This document shows positions 49,942 through 59,257 of a stretch of DNA of 64,000 nt, piece by piece. The stretch is from Rhodoferax sp. TS-BS-61-7. Lineage in GTDB: Bacteria > Pseudomonadota > Gammaproteobacteria > Burkholderiales > Burkholderiaceae_C. A model generated the notes under the pieces. It was not told the origin of the DNA and ran no database searches. It saw only the letters and a list, made by a program, of their open reading frames with translations. The translations under genes and the position numbers were made by a program. The number at the start of each line of letters is the position of its first letter. The stretch's first letter is position 1. Location: NCBI RefSeq assembly GCF_002943465.1, contig NZ_PTQY01000005.1:1-64000 (forward strand). The letters run 5' to 3'.

Positions 49942-51495
49942 ATGGTCACCCGAGTTCTTGCCAAAGATGTTGCCCAGAAGGCGAAACGCCAGACCCAGAA
50001 GGCCGCACGTGTAGTGCAAAAAAACGTGACCGATGCGGTGGTGGGCTCCTTGGGTCTGCATGGCGAACGCATGAGCAAGGTGGACACCGCCTGGCTGCGC
50101 ATGGACTCGGCCGCCAACCTGATGATGATTGTGGGCGTGTGGGTGATCCACCCCAAGCTCAAGCTGGCCGACCTGCAACTGCGCGTGGAAGAGCGTCTGC
50201 TCAAGTACCCGCGTTTTGTGCAGTGCGCCGTGGAAGACGGGGCGGGTGCCACCTGGGTGAAAGACCCGGCCTTCGATATTCGCAACCACCTGGTGACTGA
50301 GACCTTGGCCAAAAAACCGGTCGGCCGCGAGCAAGAGGCCTTGCAGGACCGCTTGGCCCAGCTGACCATGGAGCCACTGGACAAGCAGCACCCGCTGTGG
50401 CAATTCCATTTGGTGGAGGACTACAAAGGGGGCTCCGCTCTGATGGTGCGTATCCACCATTGCATTGCCGATGGCATTGCCCTGATCTCGGTGACCCAGT
50501 CGCTGGTGGATGGCGGCGCACCGCCGCCCCAGCGTACGCCGCGCGAGGCCCGCGCCGATGGGCTGGAGGGCGCTGAAGAGTGGATTGCCAATGCCTTGCT
50601 TAAACCCTTCACCAGCATGACGGTCAAGGCCCTGGGCGCCGCGGGTGAGGGCGCAGCCCGGTCCATGGGCCTGCTGATGGAGCCGCAAAAAGGCATGGAG
50701 CAGGGCATGCACAACTCGGTGGATGCCGCCAAGATGGCCTACCAGGTGGTGAGCGACCTGGCCGCGCTGGCCTTGATGCCCGACGACTCGCCGACCCGCC
50801 TGAAGGGCATGCCTGGCAACCGCAAACGCGTGGCCTGGTGCCCGCCGATTCCGCTGGAAGAGGTGAAGGCCGTGGGCAAAGCGCTGAACTGTTCGATCAA
50901 CGATGTGTTGCTGAGCTGTGTGGCCGGCGCCATTGGGGAGTACCTGAAAGAGCAGGGCGAGGTGGTCACGGGCAAGGAGATTCGCGCCATGGTGCCGGTG
51001 AACCTGCGGCCCATGGAGCAGGCCTACAAGCTGGGCAACCAGTTTGGCCTGGCTCCGTTGGTGCTGCCGATTGGTGTGGAGAACCCGGTGGAGCGTGTCT
51101 ACGAGGTGCGTGCCCGCATGCGGGGGCTCAAGGGCAGCATGCAGCCCTTGCTGGCCTTTGGCCTGCTGGCGGTGGCGGGTTTGTTGATCAAGCCGGCGCA
51201 GGACGCTCTGCTGAACCTGTTCTCCAAAAAAACCACGGCCGTGATGACCAATGTGCCGGGGCCGCGCGAGAAGCTCAAGATTTGCGGATCCACCATCGAG
51301 GAAACTCTGTTCTGGGTGCCCCAAAGCGGCTCCGTGGGACTGGGTGTGTCCATATTGAGCTACGGTGGTGGTGTGCAGTTTGGCGTGGTGTCGGACGCCA
51401 AGCTGTGCCCGGATCCGCAGAAAATCATCGACCAGTTTGAGCCCGAGTTTGCCAAGCTCTCCATGCTCACGCTGATGTTGCCCTGGGGCGAATAA
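49942..51495 (+). CDS. Wax ester synthase / diacylglycerol acyltransferase (WS/DGAT)
   Basis: This 517-residue enzyme has the acyltransferase motif HHCIADG (172-178), with catalytic His173, Asp177 and Gly178. A later AMVPVNLRPMEQAYKLGNQF and TNVPGPREKLKICG are family motifs. The N-terminus (MVTRVLAKDVAQKAKRQTQK, then AARVVQKNV) is an unusual basic extension before the SKVDTAWLRMDS start of the typical domain. GGAGAA lies 5-6 bp before the ATG. It joins acyl-CoA to fatty alcohol or diacylglycerol. The fatty acyl-CoA reductase at 55115 would supply the alcohol. Confidence 0.93.
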   Translation: MVTRVLAKDVAQKAKRQTQKAARVVQKNVTDAVVGSLGLHGERMSKVDTAWLRMDSAANLMMIVGVWVIHPKLKLADLQLRVEERLLKYPRFVQCAVEDGAGATWVKDPAFDIRNHLVTETLAKKPVGREQEALQDRLAQLTMEPLDKQHPLWQFHLVEDYKGGSALMVRIHHCIADGIALISVTQSLVDGGAPPPQRTPREARADGLEGAEEWIANALLKPFTSMTVKALGAAGEGAARSMGLLMEPQKGMEQGMHNSVDAAKMAYQVVSDLAALALMPDDSPTRLKGMPGNRKRVAWCPPIPLEEVKAVGKALNCSINDVLLSCVAGAIGEYLKEQGEVVTGKEIRAMVPVNLRPMEQAYKLGNQFGLAPLVLPIGVENPVERVYEVRARMRGLKGSMQPLLAFGLLAVAGLLIKPAQDALLNLFSKKTTAVMTNVPGPREKLKICGSTIEETLFWVPQSGSVGLGVSILSYGGGVQFGVVSDAKLCPDPQKIIDQFEPEFAKLSMLTLMLPWGE

Positions 51496-51519
51496 GCCCC
51501 TTGCGGGCTGAGGCCGGGC

Positions 51520-52293
51520 TCAGGTGCTGAGTTCGGCCTGTACGCGGGCCACGCCCAGGTGTTCCATGGCGTCCATGGGATGCACGCTGGCGGCCGCATC
51601 AAACAGGCGTTGGGCCTCGGCCATGCGCGCCTCACCTTCCAGCATCAGCAAGGCCTTGCCGTACTCGGTGAGCGCAATGGCGGCCTGGGGGATGCGGGCC
51701 ATGCCTTCGGCAAACAGGCTCAGTGCGGTTTCCCGTTTGGCGCCATAGGTGAGCTGCCCGATCAGGGCGCCCACCTTGTCAATGACTTCGGCATGGAATG
51801 CGGCCAGTGCGATGTAGGCGTCGGCGTGTTCGGGCTGCAGGGCCAAGGTGGTTTCAAACGCCGTTTTGACCTTGGCACCCATGCCCTTGGCCAGGGCCTT
51901 GGCCACACTCACGCCCTGGCTGTAGCGCCCCAGCGCGTAGCCATGCAGGTAGTGGGCATTGGCGCAGTCGGGGGTTTGCGCGGCCAGGGCTTCGCAGCGT
52001 TTGGCCACGTCCATGAACAGGTCCAGGCGTGTTTTCTCGCCGGGTTCCAGATAGTCCGCGTAGATCAGGCGCGCCTTGTTGGCGACGATGGCACCTGCCA
52101 CCCCCAGTGCGTCGCCCGCAAGGGCCGCGGCCTGGAATTCGCCGCGGTGGTAGAGCACCCAGGCATCCAGCACCCGTGGGTCGCTGGGCAGGGGCTCCTG
52201 GTCCCCACGGTGCAGCACCGCCCATTGCGCGCGCAGGCCCGTGGCATCAAACGGGTGCTGCTCGGGGTGGGGGAAGGCGGTCCAGGTGGTCAT
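51520..52293 (-). CDS. TPR-like hypothetical protein
   Basis: This 257-residue soluble protein is Ala-rich and helical, with TPR-like spacing of Ala/Gly/Tyr (CANAHYLHGYALGRYSQGVS; ALQPEHADAYIALAAFHAEV; ALTEYGKALLMLEGEARMA). No signal peptide is seen. It probably forms a protein-binding scaffold. It follows the TetR gene by 6 bp, so it is third in the patatin-TetR-TPR operon. Confidence 0.78.
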   Translation of the reverse strand: MTTWTAFPHPEQHPFDATGLRAQWAVLHRGDQEPLPSDPRVLDAWVLYHRGEFQAAALAGDALGVAGAIVANKARLIYADYLEPGEKTRLDLFMDVAKRCEALAAQTPDCANAHYLHGYALGRYSQGVSVAKALAKGMGAKVKTAFETTLALQPEHADAYIALAAFHAEVIDKVGALIGQLTYGAKRETALSLFAEGMARIPQAAIALTEYGKALLMLEGEARMAEAQRLFDAAASVHPMDAMEHLGVARVQAELST

Positions 52294-52299
52294 GGCGCG

Positions 52300-52956
52300 T
52301 CAAGGGCTGGTGTAAGCCCCTGCCAGGGTGAGCAGGTGGGTGCGTTGCTGGGGCTCCAGGTAGGGCACCAGCAGGTTGAGCACATGGTGGGCCCCGCGCA
52401 TCAGTGCGGCCTGGGCGCTGGCCGGCTCCAGTGCGTTGCGCGGGTCGCGCACGTATTCAAAACTCAGCCAGTAGGTGAGCACCACCACCATGCTGGTGGC
52501 GGTGGGTTCCATCTCGCGCGCGTCCATGCGCAGCGCGCCCGAGCGCGCCATGCTCTCTAGCAGGGCGCGGATGGAGCGGGTCTTGTTTTTCAGCACGCTC
52601 TGGAAATGGGTCTCCAGGCGGCGATTTTTGCTCAGCAGGTCGTTGAGGTCGCGGTACAAAAAGCGGTACTGCCAGATCAGCTCGAACAGGGTGTGCATGA
52701 AGAACCAGGCGTCTTCCACATCACGCACGTTGTCGCTGGCGTTGAGCACTTCGTTGAGCGAGCGCTCGTAGCGGTCAAACAACGAGTTGATCAGCTCGTC
52801 TTTGGCCGGGTAGTGGTAGTAGAGGTTGCCGGGGCTGATGCCCAGTTCGGCCGAAATCAGCGTGGTGGAGACGTTGGGTTCACCAAAGCGGTTGAACAGT
52901 TCCAGCGTGACTTCGAGAATCCGTTCGGCGGTGCGGCGAGGGGCTTTTTTGACCAT
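52300..52956 (-). CDS. TetR/AcrR-family transcriptional regulator
   Basis: This 218-residue protein has the N-terminal HTH (RTAERILEVTLELFNRFGEP, then LGISPGNLYYHYPAKDELI). A long helical ligand domain follows, with a tail typical of the TetR_C_13-like group. It lies 9 bp after the patatin gene in the same operon and likely responds to acyl-CoA or another fatty compound. No clear operator palindrome was located. Confidence 0.88.
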   Translation of the reverse strand: MVKKAPRRTAERILEVTLELFNRFGEPNVSTTLISAELGISPGNLYYHYPAKDELINSLFDRYERSLNEVLNASDNVRDVEDAWFFMHTLFELIWQYRFLYRDLNDLLSKNRRLETHFQSVLKNKTRSIRALLESMARSGALRMDAREMEPTATSMVVVLTYWLSFEYVRDPRNALEPASAQAALMRGAHHVLNLLVPYLEPQQRTHLLTLAGAYTSP

Positions 52957-52965
52957 CGGGTGCCT

Positions 52966-54216
52966 TCAGTGCAGGGCCTTGGCGGCAGTGGGTGCGGCCA
53001 CCAGGTGGCCCAGATCGTCCATCAGCTCTTGCAGAGAGGCAATCGCGCGGCCGAGTTCGGTCGGGGCCTTCTTGGGCAGGCACAGGTGGCGTTTGGGGTC
53101 GTCCAGGGCCGCATGGTTGAGGCTGATGCCGTGACGGGCCAGTTTGGCGGAGAGGCCGGTTTGGCGTGAGCGCAGCATCTGGCGGGTCTGCTGGTAGGCG
53201 TGCTCGGCCAGGTGGCGACGCTGCGCATAACTGAAGGTGTTGGCCAGGTACAACTCGGGGTCGCGGTGGTCGGGCTCGATCCAGATGATGTCGGTGTCGG
53301 GGTAGGCGTGTTCGTAGTGTTTCATGCCCAGTTCCATGCGCGAGTGGATCATGGAGCGGAAAGTCTGGCTCAGCACGGCCGGCAGGCCACCGTCCACAAT
53401 ACGCGGGATTTTGCGTTTCTCTTGCGGCACACCGCGCTGCATCACCTTGTCGAACTGCGGAGCGGTGGCGTCAAAGGGCACCAGCGGGTTCAGACAGATC
53501 ATCAGGTCGATTCCCTCCTCCAGAGCCACCGAGGCATGCATGGTCTTTTTGAGGGCGCCATCCACGTAGTACTGGTCCTCAATTTCGACCGGGGGGAACA
53601 GCCCCGGCAGGGCCGAACTGGCCTGCACGGCCTGGGAGATGGGGATGTGGTCAAACCCGGGGCGCCCAAAGGGGGCTGCCTCGCCACTGTCCAGGTTGGT
53701 GGCCACCAGCGTGAGCCGGGTTTTTAGCTGGCGGAAATCGTTGGTGCGACCTTCCTGGCTGAACAGGCGTGCTAGCTGGGTATTCACTTGCGCGTTGGAG
53801 AACACGCCGGTGGGCAAGCCCGGGCTCAGGCGCTCCAGCGCGCGCAGCAGGGAGCTGCGGCCACTGACTACTTGCCAGGCCACTTGCAGTGCCAAGCCCG
53901 GCAGCATGATGCCGCGGCGTGCAAATTCACCGTAGGCCGGCTCCATGAGCCAAGAGGGGTCAAAGGTGTCGGACGGGGTGCTGTCGTTTTCGATGAAGGA
54001 CGCACACATGTCCCGTGGCGTGAGGCCGTTGGCCAGGGCCGCTGCAATAAAACCACCGGCCGACACACCGATGTAGTGGTGCAGTTGGTTGAAGTTCAGG
54101 CCTTGCAGCGATTCCTCCAGCGCGCACATGGCGCCGACCTCGTAAATCGCCCCCAAGGGACCACCTCCGGCCAGTGCAAGCGCAATCTTGGGGGCGGTAT
54201 TTTTATGTACGGTCAT
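52966..54216 (-). CDS. Patatin-like phospholipase
   Basis: This 416-residue protein has a patatin domain: oxyanion ALAGGGPLGAIYEVGAM, nucleophile GVSAGGF (GxSxG) and catalytic Asp in VDGALKK. A C-terminal extension of about 130 residues follows, with MELGMKHYEHAYPDTDIIW and acidic/basic stretches. No signal peptide is seen, so it is intracellular and may hydrolyse storage or membrane lipid. The start at MTVHKNT (54216) is chosen; an upstream start at 54243 is possible. It is first of a three-gene operon with a TetR regulator and a TPR-like protein. Confidence 0.88.
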   Translation of the reverse strand: MTVHKNTAPKIALALAGGGPLGAIYEVGAMCALEESLQGLNFNQLHHYIGVSAGGFIAAALANGLTPRDMCASFIENDSTPSDTFDPSWLMEPAYGEFARRGIMLPGLALQVAWQVVSGRSSLLRALERLSPGLPTGVFSNAQVNTQLARLFSQEGRTNDFRQLKTRLTLVATNLDSGEAAPFGRPGFDHIPISQAVQASSALPGLFPPVEIEDQYYVDGALKKTMHASVALEEGIDLMICLNPLVPFDATAPQFDKVMQRGVPQEKRKIPRIVDGGLPAVLSQTFRSMIHSRMELGMKHYEHAYPDTDIIWIEPDHRDPELYLANTFSYAQRRHLAEHAYQQTRQMLRSRQTGLSAKLARHGISLNHAALDDPKRHLCLPKKAPTELGRAIASLQELMDDLGHLVAAPTAAKALH

Positions 54217-54281
54217 GGTCTGAAAGTGTAGATGCGAGTGCACCTTGTTTTTGTTGCGTTGCAGCAGTGGTGATGGCGCGC

Positions 54282-54304
54282 AAAAAAGGGCGCCGAAGCG
54301 CCCT
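54282..54304 (-). terminator. Rho-independent terminator of the phasin gene
   Basis: On the minus strand AGGGCGC-TTCG-GCGCCCT is followed by TTTTTT. It lies 25 bp after the phasin stop codon and 65 bp before the patatin start, so patatin has its own promoter. Confidence 0.92.
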
Positions 54305-54329
54305 GGTGGTTAGCGTGCCAGCACCGGTA

Positions 54330-54950
54330 TCAAACTGGTGTTGCAGGTGTTTCTGCTGCGCCGGGGGCTGCTGGTTTGGCAGCGGGTGTGACGCGTTTGG
54401 CGACGGCCTTTTTGGCAGGTGCGGCCGCTTTCTTGGCGGGCGCTTTCGCGGTCTTTTTGGCTGCGGGAGCTGCGGCCTTCTTGGCGGCTGGTTTCTTGGC
54501 CGGCTGTGCAGCGGGCGCTTTGGCCGCGGCAGGTGCCTTGGTGGACAGCTTTTGCACGGCCTTGTTCAGTTCGTCGATGCGGGCGATCAGGGCAGCGACG
54601 TCCTTGGCGGAGGGCACGCCCAGCTTGTTCAGGGCCTTGGCCACGCGCTCTTCAAAGATGTTTTCCAGTTTGTCCCACTGGCCAGAGGCCTTGGTGGAGA
54701 TGTCCGTGGCCATGGTGGACATCTTGGATGTGGCTTCTGAGATCTTCTCTTCTGCGGCGGCCTGTGTCTTGCGCTGGATGCTCACGCCTTCCTTGACCAG
54801 GGATTCAAAGGCCTTGCTGCCCTCGGCCTGTGCTCGGGTGAAGGCACCCAGGCCGGCTTGCCAGATCTGCTGGGCAGAGTCTTTGACAGAGCCGGAGAGG
54901 TGGATGCCAGCTGCCTTGGTTGGCTTGTTTTTTTGCAGTTTCTTGACCAT
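54330..54950 (-). CDS. Phasin-family protein with histone H1-like tail
   Basis: This 206-residue protein has an N-terminal phasin domain (about 15-125: QQIWQAGLGAFTRAQAEGSK, EGVSIQRKTQAAAEEKISEA). A Lys/Ala/Pro-rich repeat tail (AAKKAAAPAAKKTAKAPAKK) follows, like PhaF/PhaI-type phasins whose tails bind DNA and spread granules at cell division. It should coat PHA or wax ester granules. It ends with its own terminator and is divergent from the fatty acyl-CoA reductase gene. Confidence 0.9.
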   Translation of the reverse strand: MVKKLQKNKPTKAAGIHLSGSVKDSAQQIWQAGLGAFTRAQAEGSKAFESLVKEGVSIQRKTQAAAEEKISEATSKMSTMATDISTKASGQWDKLENIFEERVAKALNKLGVPSAKDVAALIARIDELNKAVQKLSTKAPAAAKAPAAQPAKKPAAKKAAAPAAKKTAKAPAKKAAAPAKKAVAKRVTPAAKPAAPGAAETPATPV

Positions 54951-55114
54951 GGGTGCTCCTGAGAATGTGTCGGATGGGTAACTTTAGCCGAGACTCTAAG
55001 CGCAGAGGCGCCGCCTGTGTAGGTGGGCCTAACTAACAGTGTGTGTTTGCGGGTTTACGATGAACGGGATGGCTTGTAAAGTCGGTCAGAATGGTTTGAT
55101 TATTTGGAGTATGT

Positions 55115-57115
55115 ATGCAGTACTTTGTGACGGGAGCCACCGGCTTTATTGGCAAGCGCCTTGTAAAAAAACTACTGGAGCGCAAGGGCGCGGTGGTGCA
55201 CTTTCTCCTTCGCAAGGAGAGTGAGGGCAAAGTTGCTGACTTGCGTGAGTTTTGGGGCCTGAAAGATGCCAAGGGCGCTGCGCGTGCGGTGCCGGTGTTT
55301 GGTGACCTGACTTCCAAGAAGCTGGGTGTGGCTGGTGATGTGGTCAAGGCCTTGAAAGGCAACGTAGACCACTTCTACCACTTGGCTGCGGTGTATGACC
55401 TGGGCGCGGATGAGGAGTCGCAGATTGCAGTGAACATTGAGGGCACACGCAATACGGTGGATTTTGCCAAGGCGATTGATGCCGGGCATTTTCACCATGT
55501 GTCGTCCATCGCCGCAGCGGGCTTGTACGAAGGTGTCTTCCGCGAAGACATGTTTGAAGAGGCCGAGAACTACGACCACCCCTACTTCATGACCAAGCAC
55601 GAGAGCGAAAAAATCGTGCGCAAGGACTGCAAGGTGCCCTGGTCGGTGTACCGCCCCGCCATGGTGGTGGGTGACAGCCAGACTGGCGAGATGGACAAGA
55701 TCGACGGTCCGTATTACTTCTTTAAGCTGATTCAGCGCATGCGCCAGCTGCTACCGCCTTGGATGCCGGCCATTGGCCTGGAAGGTGGGCGCATCAACAT
55801 CGTGCCGGTGGACTTTGTGGTGGATGCGCTGGACACCATCAGCCACAAGGCCGGTATTTCCAAAAAGTGTTATCACTTGGTGGACCCCGTGGGTTACCGC
55901 GTGGGTGATGTGCTGGACATCTTCAGCAAGGCCGCCCATGCGCCCAAGATGAATGTGTTTGTGAATGCGGCGCTGTTGGGCTTTATCCCGCGCAGCGTCA
56001 CCAAAAGCCTGATGGCGCTGGCGCCCGTGCGCCGCGTGCGCAATGCGATCATGAAGGACCTGAGCCTGCCCGAAGACATGCTCACGTTTGTGAACTACCC
56101 TACGCGTTTTGACTGCCGGGACACGCAGGCCATGCTTAAAGGCAGTGGGGTGGAGTGCCCCAACCTGAAGGACTACGCCTGGCGCCTGTGGGATTACTGG
56201 GAACGCCACCTCGATCCCGATCTGCACATCGACCGAAGCCTGCGTGGCACCGTGGGGGGTAAGGTGGTCTTGATTACCGGTGGATCGTCCGGCATCGGCT
56301 TGGCCGCAGCGCACAAGTTTGCCGAAGCGGGCGCCACCACCATCATTTGTGGCCGCGATGTCGACAAGCTGGAAGAGGCATGCAAGGAGGCCAAGGCCAA
56401 GGGCTACAACTTTGTTGCGTACCCGGCTGACATTGCCGACATGGCCGATTGCGACCGTTTCGTGCAGGTGCTGATTGAGAACCACGGTGGTGTGGACTTC
56501 CTGATCAACAACGCAGGCCGCTCCATCCGCCGCGCGATTGAGTCGAGCTACGACCGCTTCCACGACTACGAACGCACCATGCAGCTCAATTATTTTGGCT
56601 GCTTGCGCGTGACCATGGGATTGTTGCCCGGTATGGTGACGAAAAAGAAGGGCCACGTGGTCAACATCAGCTCCATCGGTGTGCTGACCAACGCCCCGCG
56701 TTTTAGCGCCTATGTCGCGTCAAAAGCCGCACTCGATGCCTGGACCCGTTGCGCGTCCAGCGAGTTTGCCGACCAGGGCATTAGCTTTACGACCATCAAC
56801 ATGCCATTGGTGCGCACCCCCATGATTGCACCCACGGGCATCTACAACAACGTGCCTACGCTGTCACCCGAGCAAGCCGCCGATATGGTGGCCGACGCCT
56901 GCATCAGCAAGCCCGTACGCATTGCCACCCGCTTAGGCATCACTGGCCAGGTGCTGCATGCCTTGGTGCCCCGCATCGCCCAGATCGCCATGAATACAAG
57001 CTTCCGCATGTTCCCGGATTCATCGGCTGCCAAGGGCGCGAAGCCCGGGGAAAAGCCGAAGTTGTCGGCGGAGGCGATTGCTATGCAGCAGATGATGCGG
57101 GGGATACATTTCTGA
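55115..57115 (+). CDS. Bifunctional fatty acyl-CoA reductase (Marinobacter FAR type)
   Basis: This 666-residue two-domain protein has an N-terminal NAD_binding_4/male-sterility-like reductase (GATGFIG at 7-13; YFMTK catalytic Tyr-Lys). The C-terminal SDR domain begins GGKVVLITGGSSGIG and has NNAGRSIRRAIE and SAYVASKAALDAW. The order, length and long identical stretches (for example FREDMFEEAE and NISSIGVLTNAPRFSAYV) match the bifunctional reductases of Marinobacter. Those enzymes reduce fatty acyl-CoA to fatty alcohol with NADPH. It would feed the WS/DGAT wax ester synthase. Confidence 0.92.
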   Translation: MQYFVTGATGFIGKRLVKKLLERKGAVVHFLLRKESEGKVADLREFWGLKDAKGAARAVPVFGDLTSKKLGVAGDVVKALKGNVDHFYHLAAVYDLGADEESQIAVNIEGTRNTVDFAKAIDAGHFHHVSSIAAAGLYEGVFREDMFEEAENYDHPYFMTKHESEKIVRKDCKVPWSVYRPAMVVGDSQTGEMDKIDGPYYFFKLIQRMRQLLPPWMPAIGLEGGRINIVPVDFVVDALDTISHKAGISKKCYHLVDPVGYRVGDVLDIFSKAAHAPKMNVFVNAALLGFIPRSVTKSLMALAPVRRVRNAIMKDLSLPEDMLTFVNYPTRFDCRDTQAMLKGSGVECPNLKDYAWRLWDYWERHLDPDLHIDRSLRGTVGGKVVLITGGSSGIGLAAAHKFAEAGATTIICGRDVDKLEEACKEAKAKGYNFVAYPADIADMADCDRFVQVLIENHGGVDFLINNAGRSIRRAIESSYDRFHDYERTMQLNYFGCLRVTMGLLPGMVTKKKGHVVNISSIGVLTNAPRFSAYVASKAALDAWTRCASSEFADQGISFTTINMPLVRTPMIAPTGIYNNVPTLSPEQAADMVADACISKPVRIATRLGITGQVLHALVPRIAQIAMNTSFRMFPDSSAAKGAKPGEKPKLSAEAIAMQQMMRGIHF

Positions 57116-57447
57116 TGCGAGATATATGTGCCGGTGGAATAACCCCCTTGAAATAACGGGGAGCTTGGCAGAGGCTAGTTGGTACTCAAAACCAATTCTC
57201 ATGAAGCCTGAGTCGGCCTAAGCGCAGGTGAATTAAGCTCACGGCACACTCAATTCGCGGCCAGTTGTGTGCATGTCGATATGTCTTGCGTTGATGTGCG
57301 AAAATAAAGTTGCTCTAATCGAGTCTTCGTTTCTTTATACGAGCGTATTTCTTGATGCGCCAGCGGGCGGAGCTTTCTTTGTTGATTGGCTTAGTGCTGG
57401 TCGATGTCGGATGACTCCAGGAGTCTCTATGAATAAATACGAGTAAC
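57116..57447. other. Gene-free interval before the glycan locus
   Basis: Composition turns AT-rich here. A mini-ORF ATG-AAT-AAA-TAC-GAG-TAA (57429-57446) with AGGAG upstream lies just before the transporter frame. GGGCGGAGCTTT resembles but does not match an ops element. No tRNA, terminator or promoter could be fixed. A remnant reading of the reductase strand has no significance. Confidence 0.45.
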
Positions 57448-59226
57448 TTGCGTCAAGTGACTTCTAATCTATCTATAACAGTTCTTCTTAGAGATCTATG
57501 GAGGCATATTTCTCCAATCCGTAGACGTCAGCTTGTATTGCTGCTGGCACTAATGTTCTTTGCTTCCTTACTTGAGGTTGTCTCAATTGGAGCGGTTTTG
57601 CCATTCCTTGGTGCCTTGGCTGCTCCGGATTTGGTCTTCTCTCACGCTTTGATACAGCCATTAATTCAAAAAATCGGTGTTGATTCTCCCGATCAAATTC
57701 TATTTCCTTTGGCCGTCTTGTTTGGATCTGCGGTTCTGGTTGCCGGGTTTGTGCGGTTATTGCTTTTGTGGGCTACGACTAGATTGTCATTCGCCACGGG
57801 AGCCGACTTAAGTGGGCAGGTTTATGAAAAAACTTTGTATCAACCATACTCCGTACATATCGAATTAAACAGTAGTGACTTGATTGGAGCCATTACTGGC
57901 AAGTCAAATGGCATTGTTTATACTACGATTCTTCCTGTTTTGAATTTGTGTAGTGCATTTCTGATGCTGGTAGCAATCCTTGCAGTTTTACTGGTAATTG
58001 ATCCTATAGTTGCACTAATAGCTTTTTCTGGTTTTAGTATTGTTTATTTGTTACTTGTTTTTTTAACCAAGGGGCGACTGAAACGAAATAGTGTGAGCAT
58101 CGCTCGTCAATCAACAAAAGTGATAAAAATATTGCAAGAGGGACTTGGGGGGATTCGAGACGTATTGATAGATGGAAGTCAAGGTATCTACACCAAAGCA
58201 TACAGGCAGGCAGACAGTGATTTGCGCCATGCACAAGGGGATAGTCTTTTTATTGGCCAAAGCCCCCGTTATGGTATGGAGGTATTTGGCATGCTAGTAA
58301 TTATTGCGCTTGCATATTTCCTTGCTTCAAAATCTGGAGGGGTGGGTGGCGCCATTCCTGTCTTGGGTGCACTAGCCCTGGGTGCGCAACGCTTGCTTCC
58401 TGTGCTTCAGCAGGCGTACGTTTCATGGTCTAGCATAAGAGGTGGGCAGGCCTCGCTCCAAGATACTTTGAATTTACTGAATCAACCTATGCCAGTATAT
58501 GCCTCTCAAAAAGAGAGTGTGCCACTCACTTTTGTAGATTCCATTTGGTTGCGCGATGTCGGGTTTCGTCATGCGCAGCAAAATGACTGGATTTTTCGAA
58601 ATGTTAGTTTAAAAATCCCTAAGGGGAGTCGCGTTGGTTTGGTCGGAAAAACCGGGAGTGGAAAGAGCACTTTGGTAGATATTGTCACTGGATTGCTATC
58701 TCCCTCAGAAGGTGCGATCCATGTGGATGGCCAGCAGATTATTGAGAGTAATCAGCGATCTTGGCAGGCGCGCGTTGCGCATGTTCCGCAGAATATTTTT
58801 TTGTCGGATGCCTCTATTAAGGAGAACATCGCTTTCGGCGTTTCCCGGGGAGGCATTGATGTAGATAGGCTCAGGTATGCTGTGGCAAAGGCGCAGTTGA
58901 CGGAGTTTGTAGATTCTTTGCCCCTCAAATACGATACTATGGTCGGCGAGCGGGGTGTGCGTCTTTCTGGCGGTCAGCGTCAACGCATCGGAATTGCCCG
59001 AGCGCTTTACAAGCGAGCTGATGTCATTATATTTGATGAGGCGACTAGTGCACTGGATATGGTGACAGAAGAGGCTGTAATGCGGTCGATTGACGATCTC
59101 GATAAAGACTTGACAATCTTCATCATTGCGCATCGAGTGACTACTTTGAAGAATTGCACACTTATTGTTCGAGTGGGGGGTAGTGGCGTCGAACATGTGG
59201 ATGTTAATCAACATATTAATGTCTAA
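57448..59226 (+). CDS. ABC exporter / lipid-linked glycan flippase (MsbA/PglK-like)
   Basis: This protein of about 592 residues fuses a six-helix ABC transmembrane domain (WRHISPIRRRQLVLLLALMF onward) to one ATPase domain. The ATPase has Walker A GKTGSGKST, signature RLSGGQRQRIGIARAL, Walker B VIIFDEATSAL and H-loop HRVTTLK. Its N-terminal start is unclear: TTG 57448 or GTG 57457, neither with a ribosome site, while a good site stands before the mini-ORF. It probably flips lipid-linked oligosaccharide or exports polysaccharide. Codon and base use are much more AT-rich than in the genes before it. Confidence 0.85.
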   Translation: MRQVTSNLSITVLLRDLWRHISPIRRRQLVLLLALMFFASLLEVVSIGAVLPFLGALAAPDLVFSHALIQPLIQKIGVDSPDQILFPLAVLFGSAVLVAGFVRLLLLWATTRLSFATGADLSGQVYEKTLYQPYSVHIELNSSDLIGAITGKSNGIVYTTILPVLNLCSAFLMLVAILAVLLVIDPIVALIAFSGFSIVYLLLVFLTKGRLKRNSVSIARQSTKVIKILQEGLGGIRDVLIDGSQGIYTKAYRQADSDLRHAQGDSLFIGQSPRYGMEVFGMLVIIALAYFLASKSGGVGGAIPVLGALALGAQRLLPVLQQAYVSWSSIRGGQASLQDTLNLLNQPMPVYASQKESVPLTFVDSIWLRDVGFRHAQQNDWIFRNVSLKIPKGSRVGLVGKTGSGKSTLVDIVTGLLSPSEGAIHVDGQQIIESNQRSWQARVAHVPQNIFLSDASIKENIAFGVSRGGIDVDRLRYAVAKAQLTEFVDSLPLKYDTMVGERGVRLSGGQRQRIGIARALYKRADVIIFDEATSALDMVTEEAVMRSIDDLDKDLTIFIIAHRVTTLKNCTLIVRVGGSGVEHVDVNQHINV

Positions 59227-59257
59227 TTAATAATTTGAAATTAAGAAAGTTTTGCAT

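Noticed and set aside
57360..57385. ops/JUMPstart-like element before the glycan genes
   Set aside because: GGGCGGAGCTTT resembles GGCGGTAGnnT but lacks the essential T-A step, and no JUMPstart flank is present.
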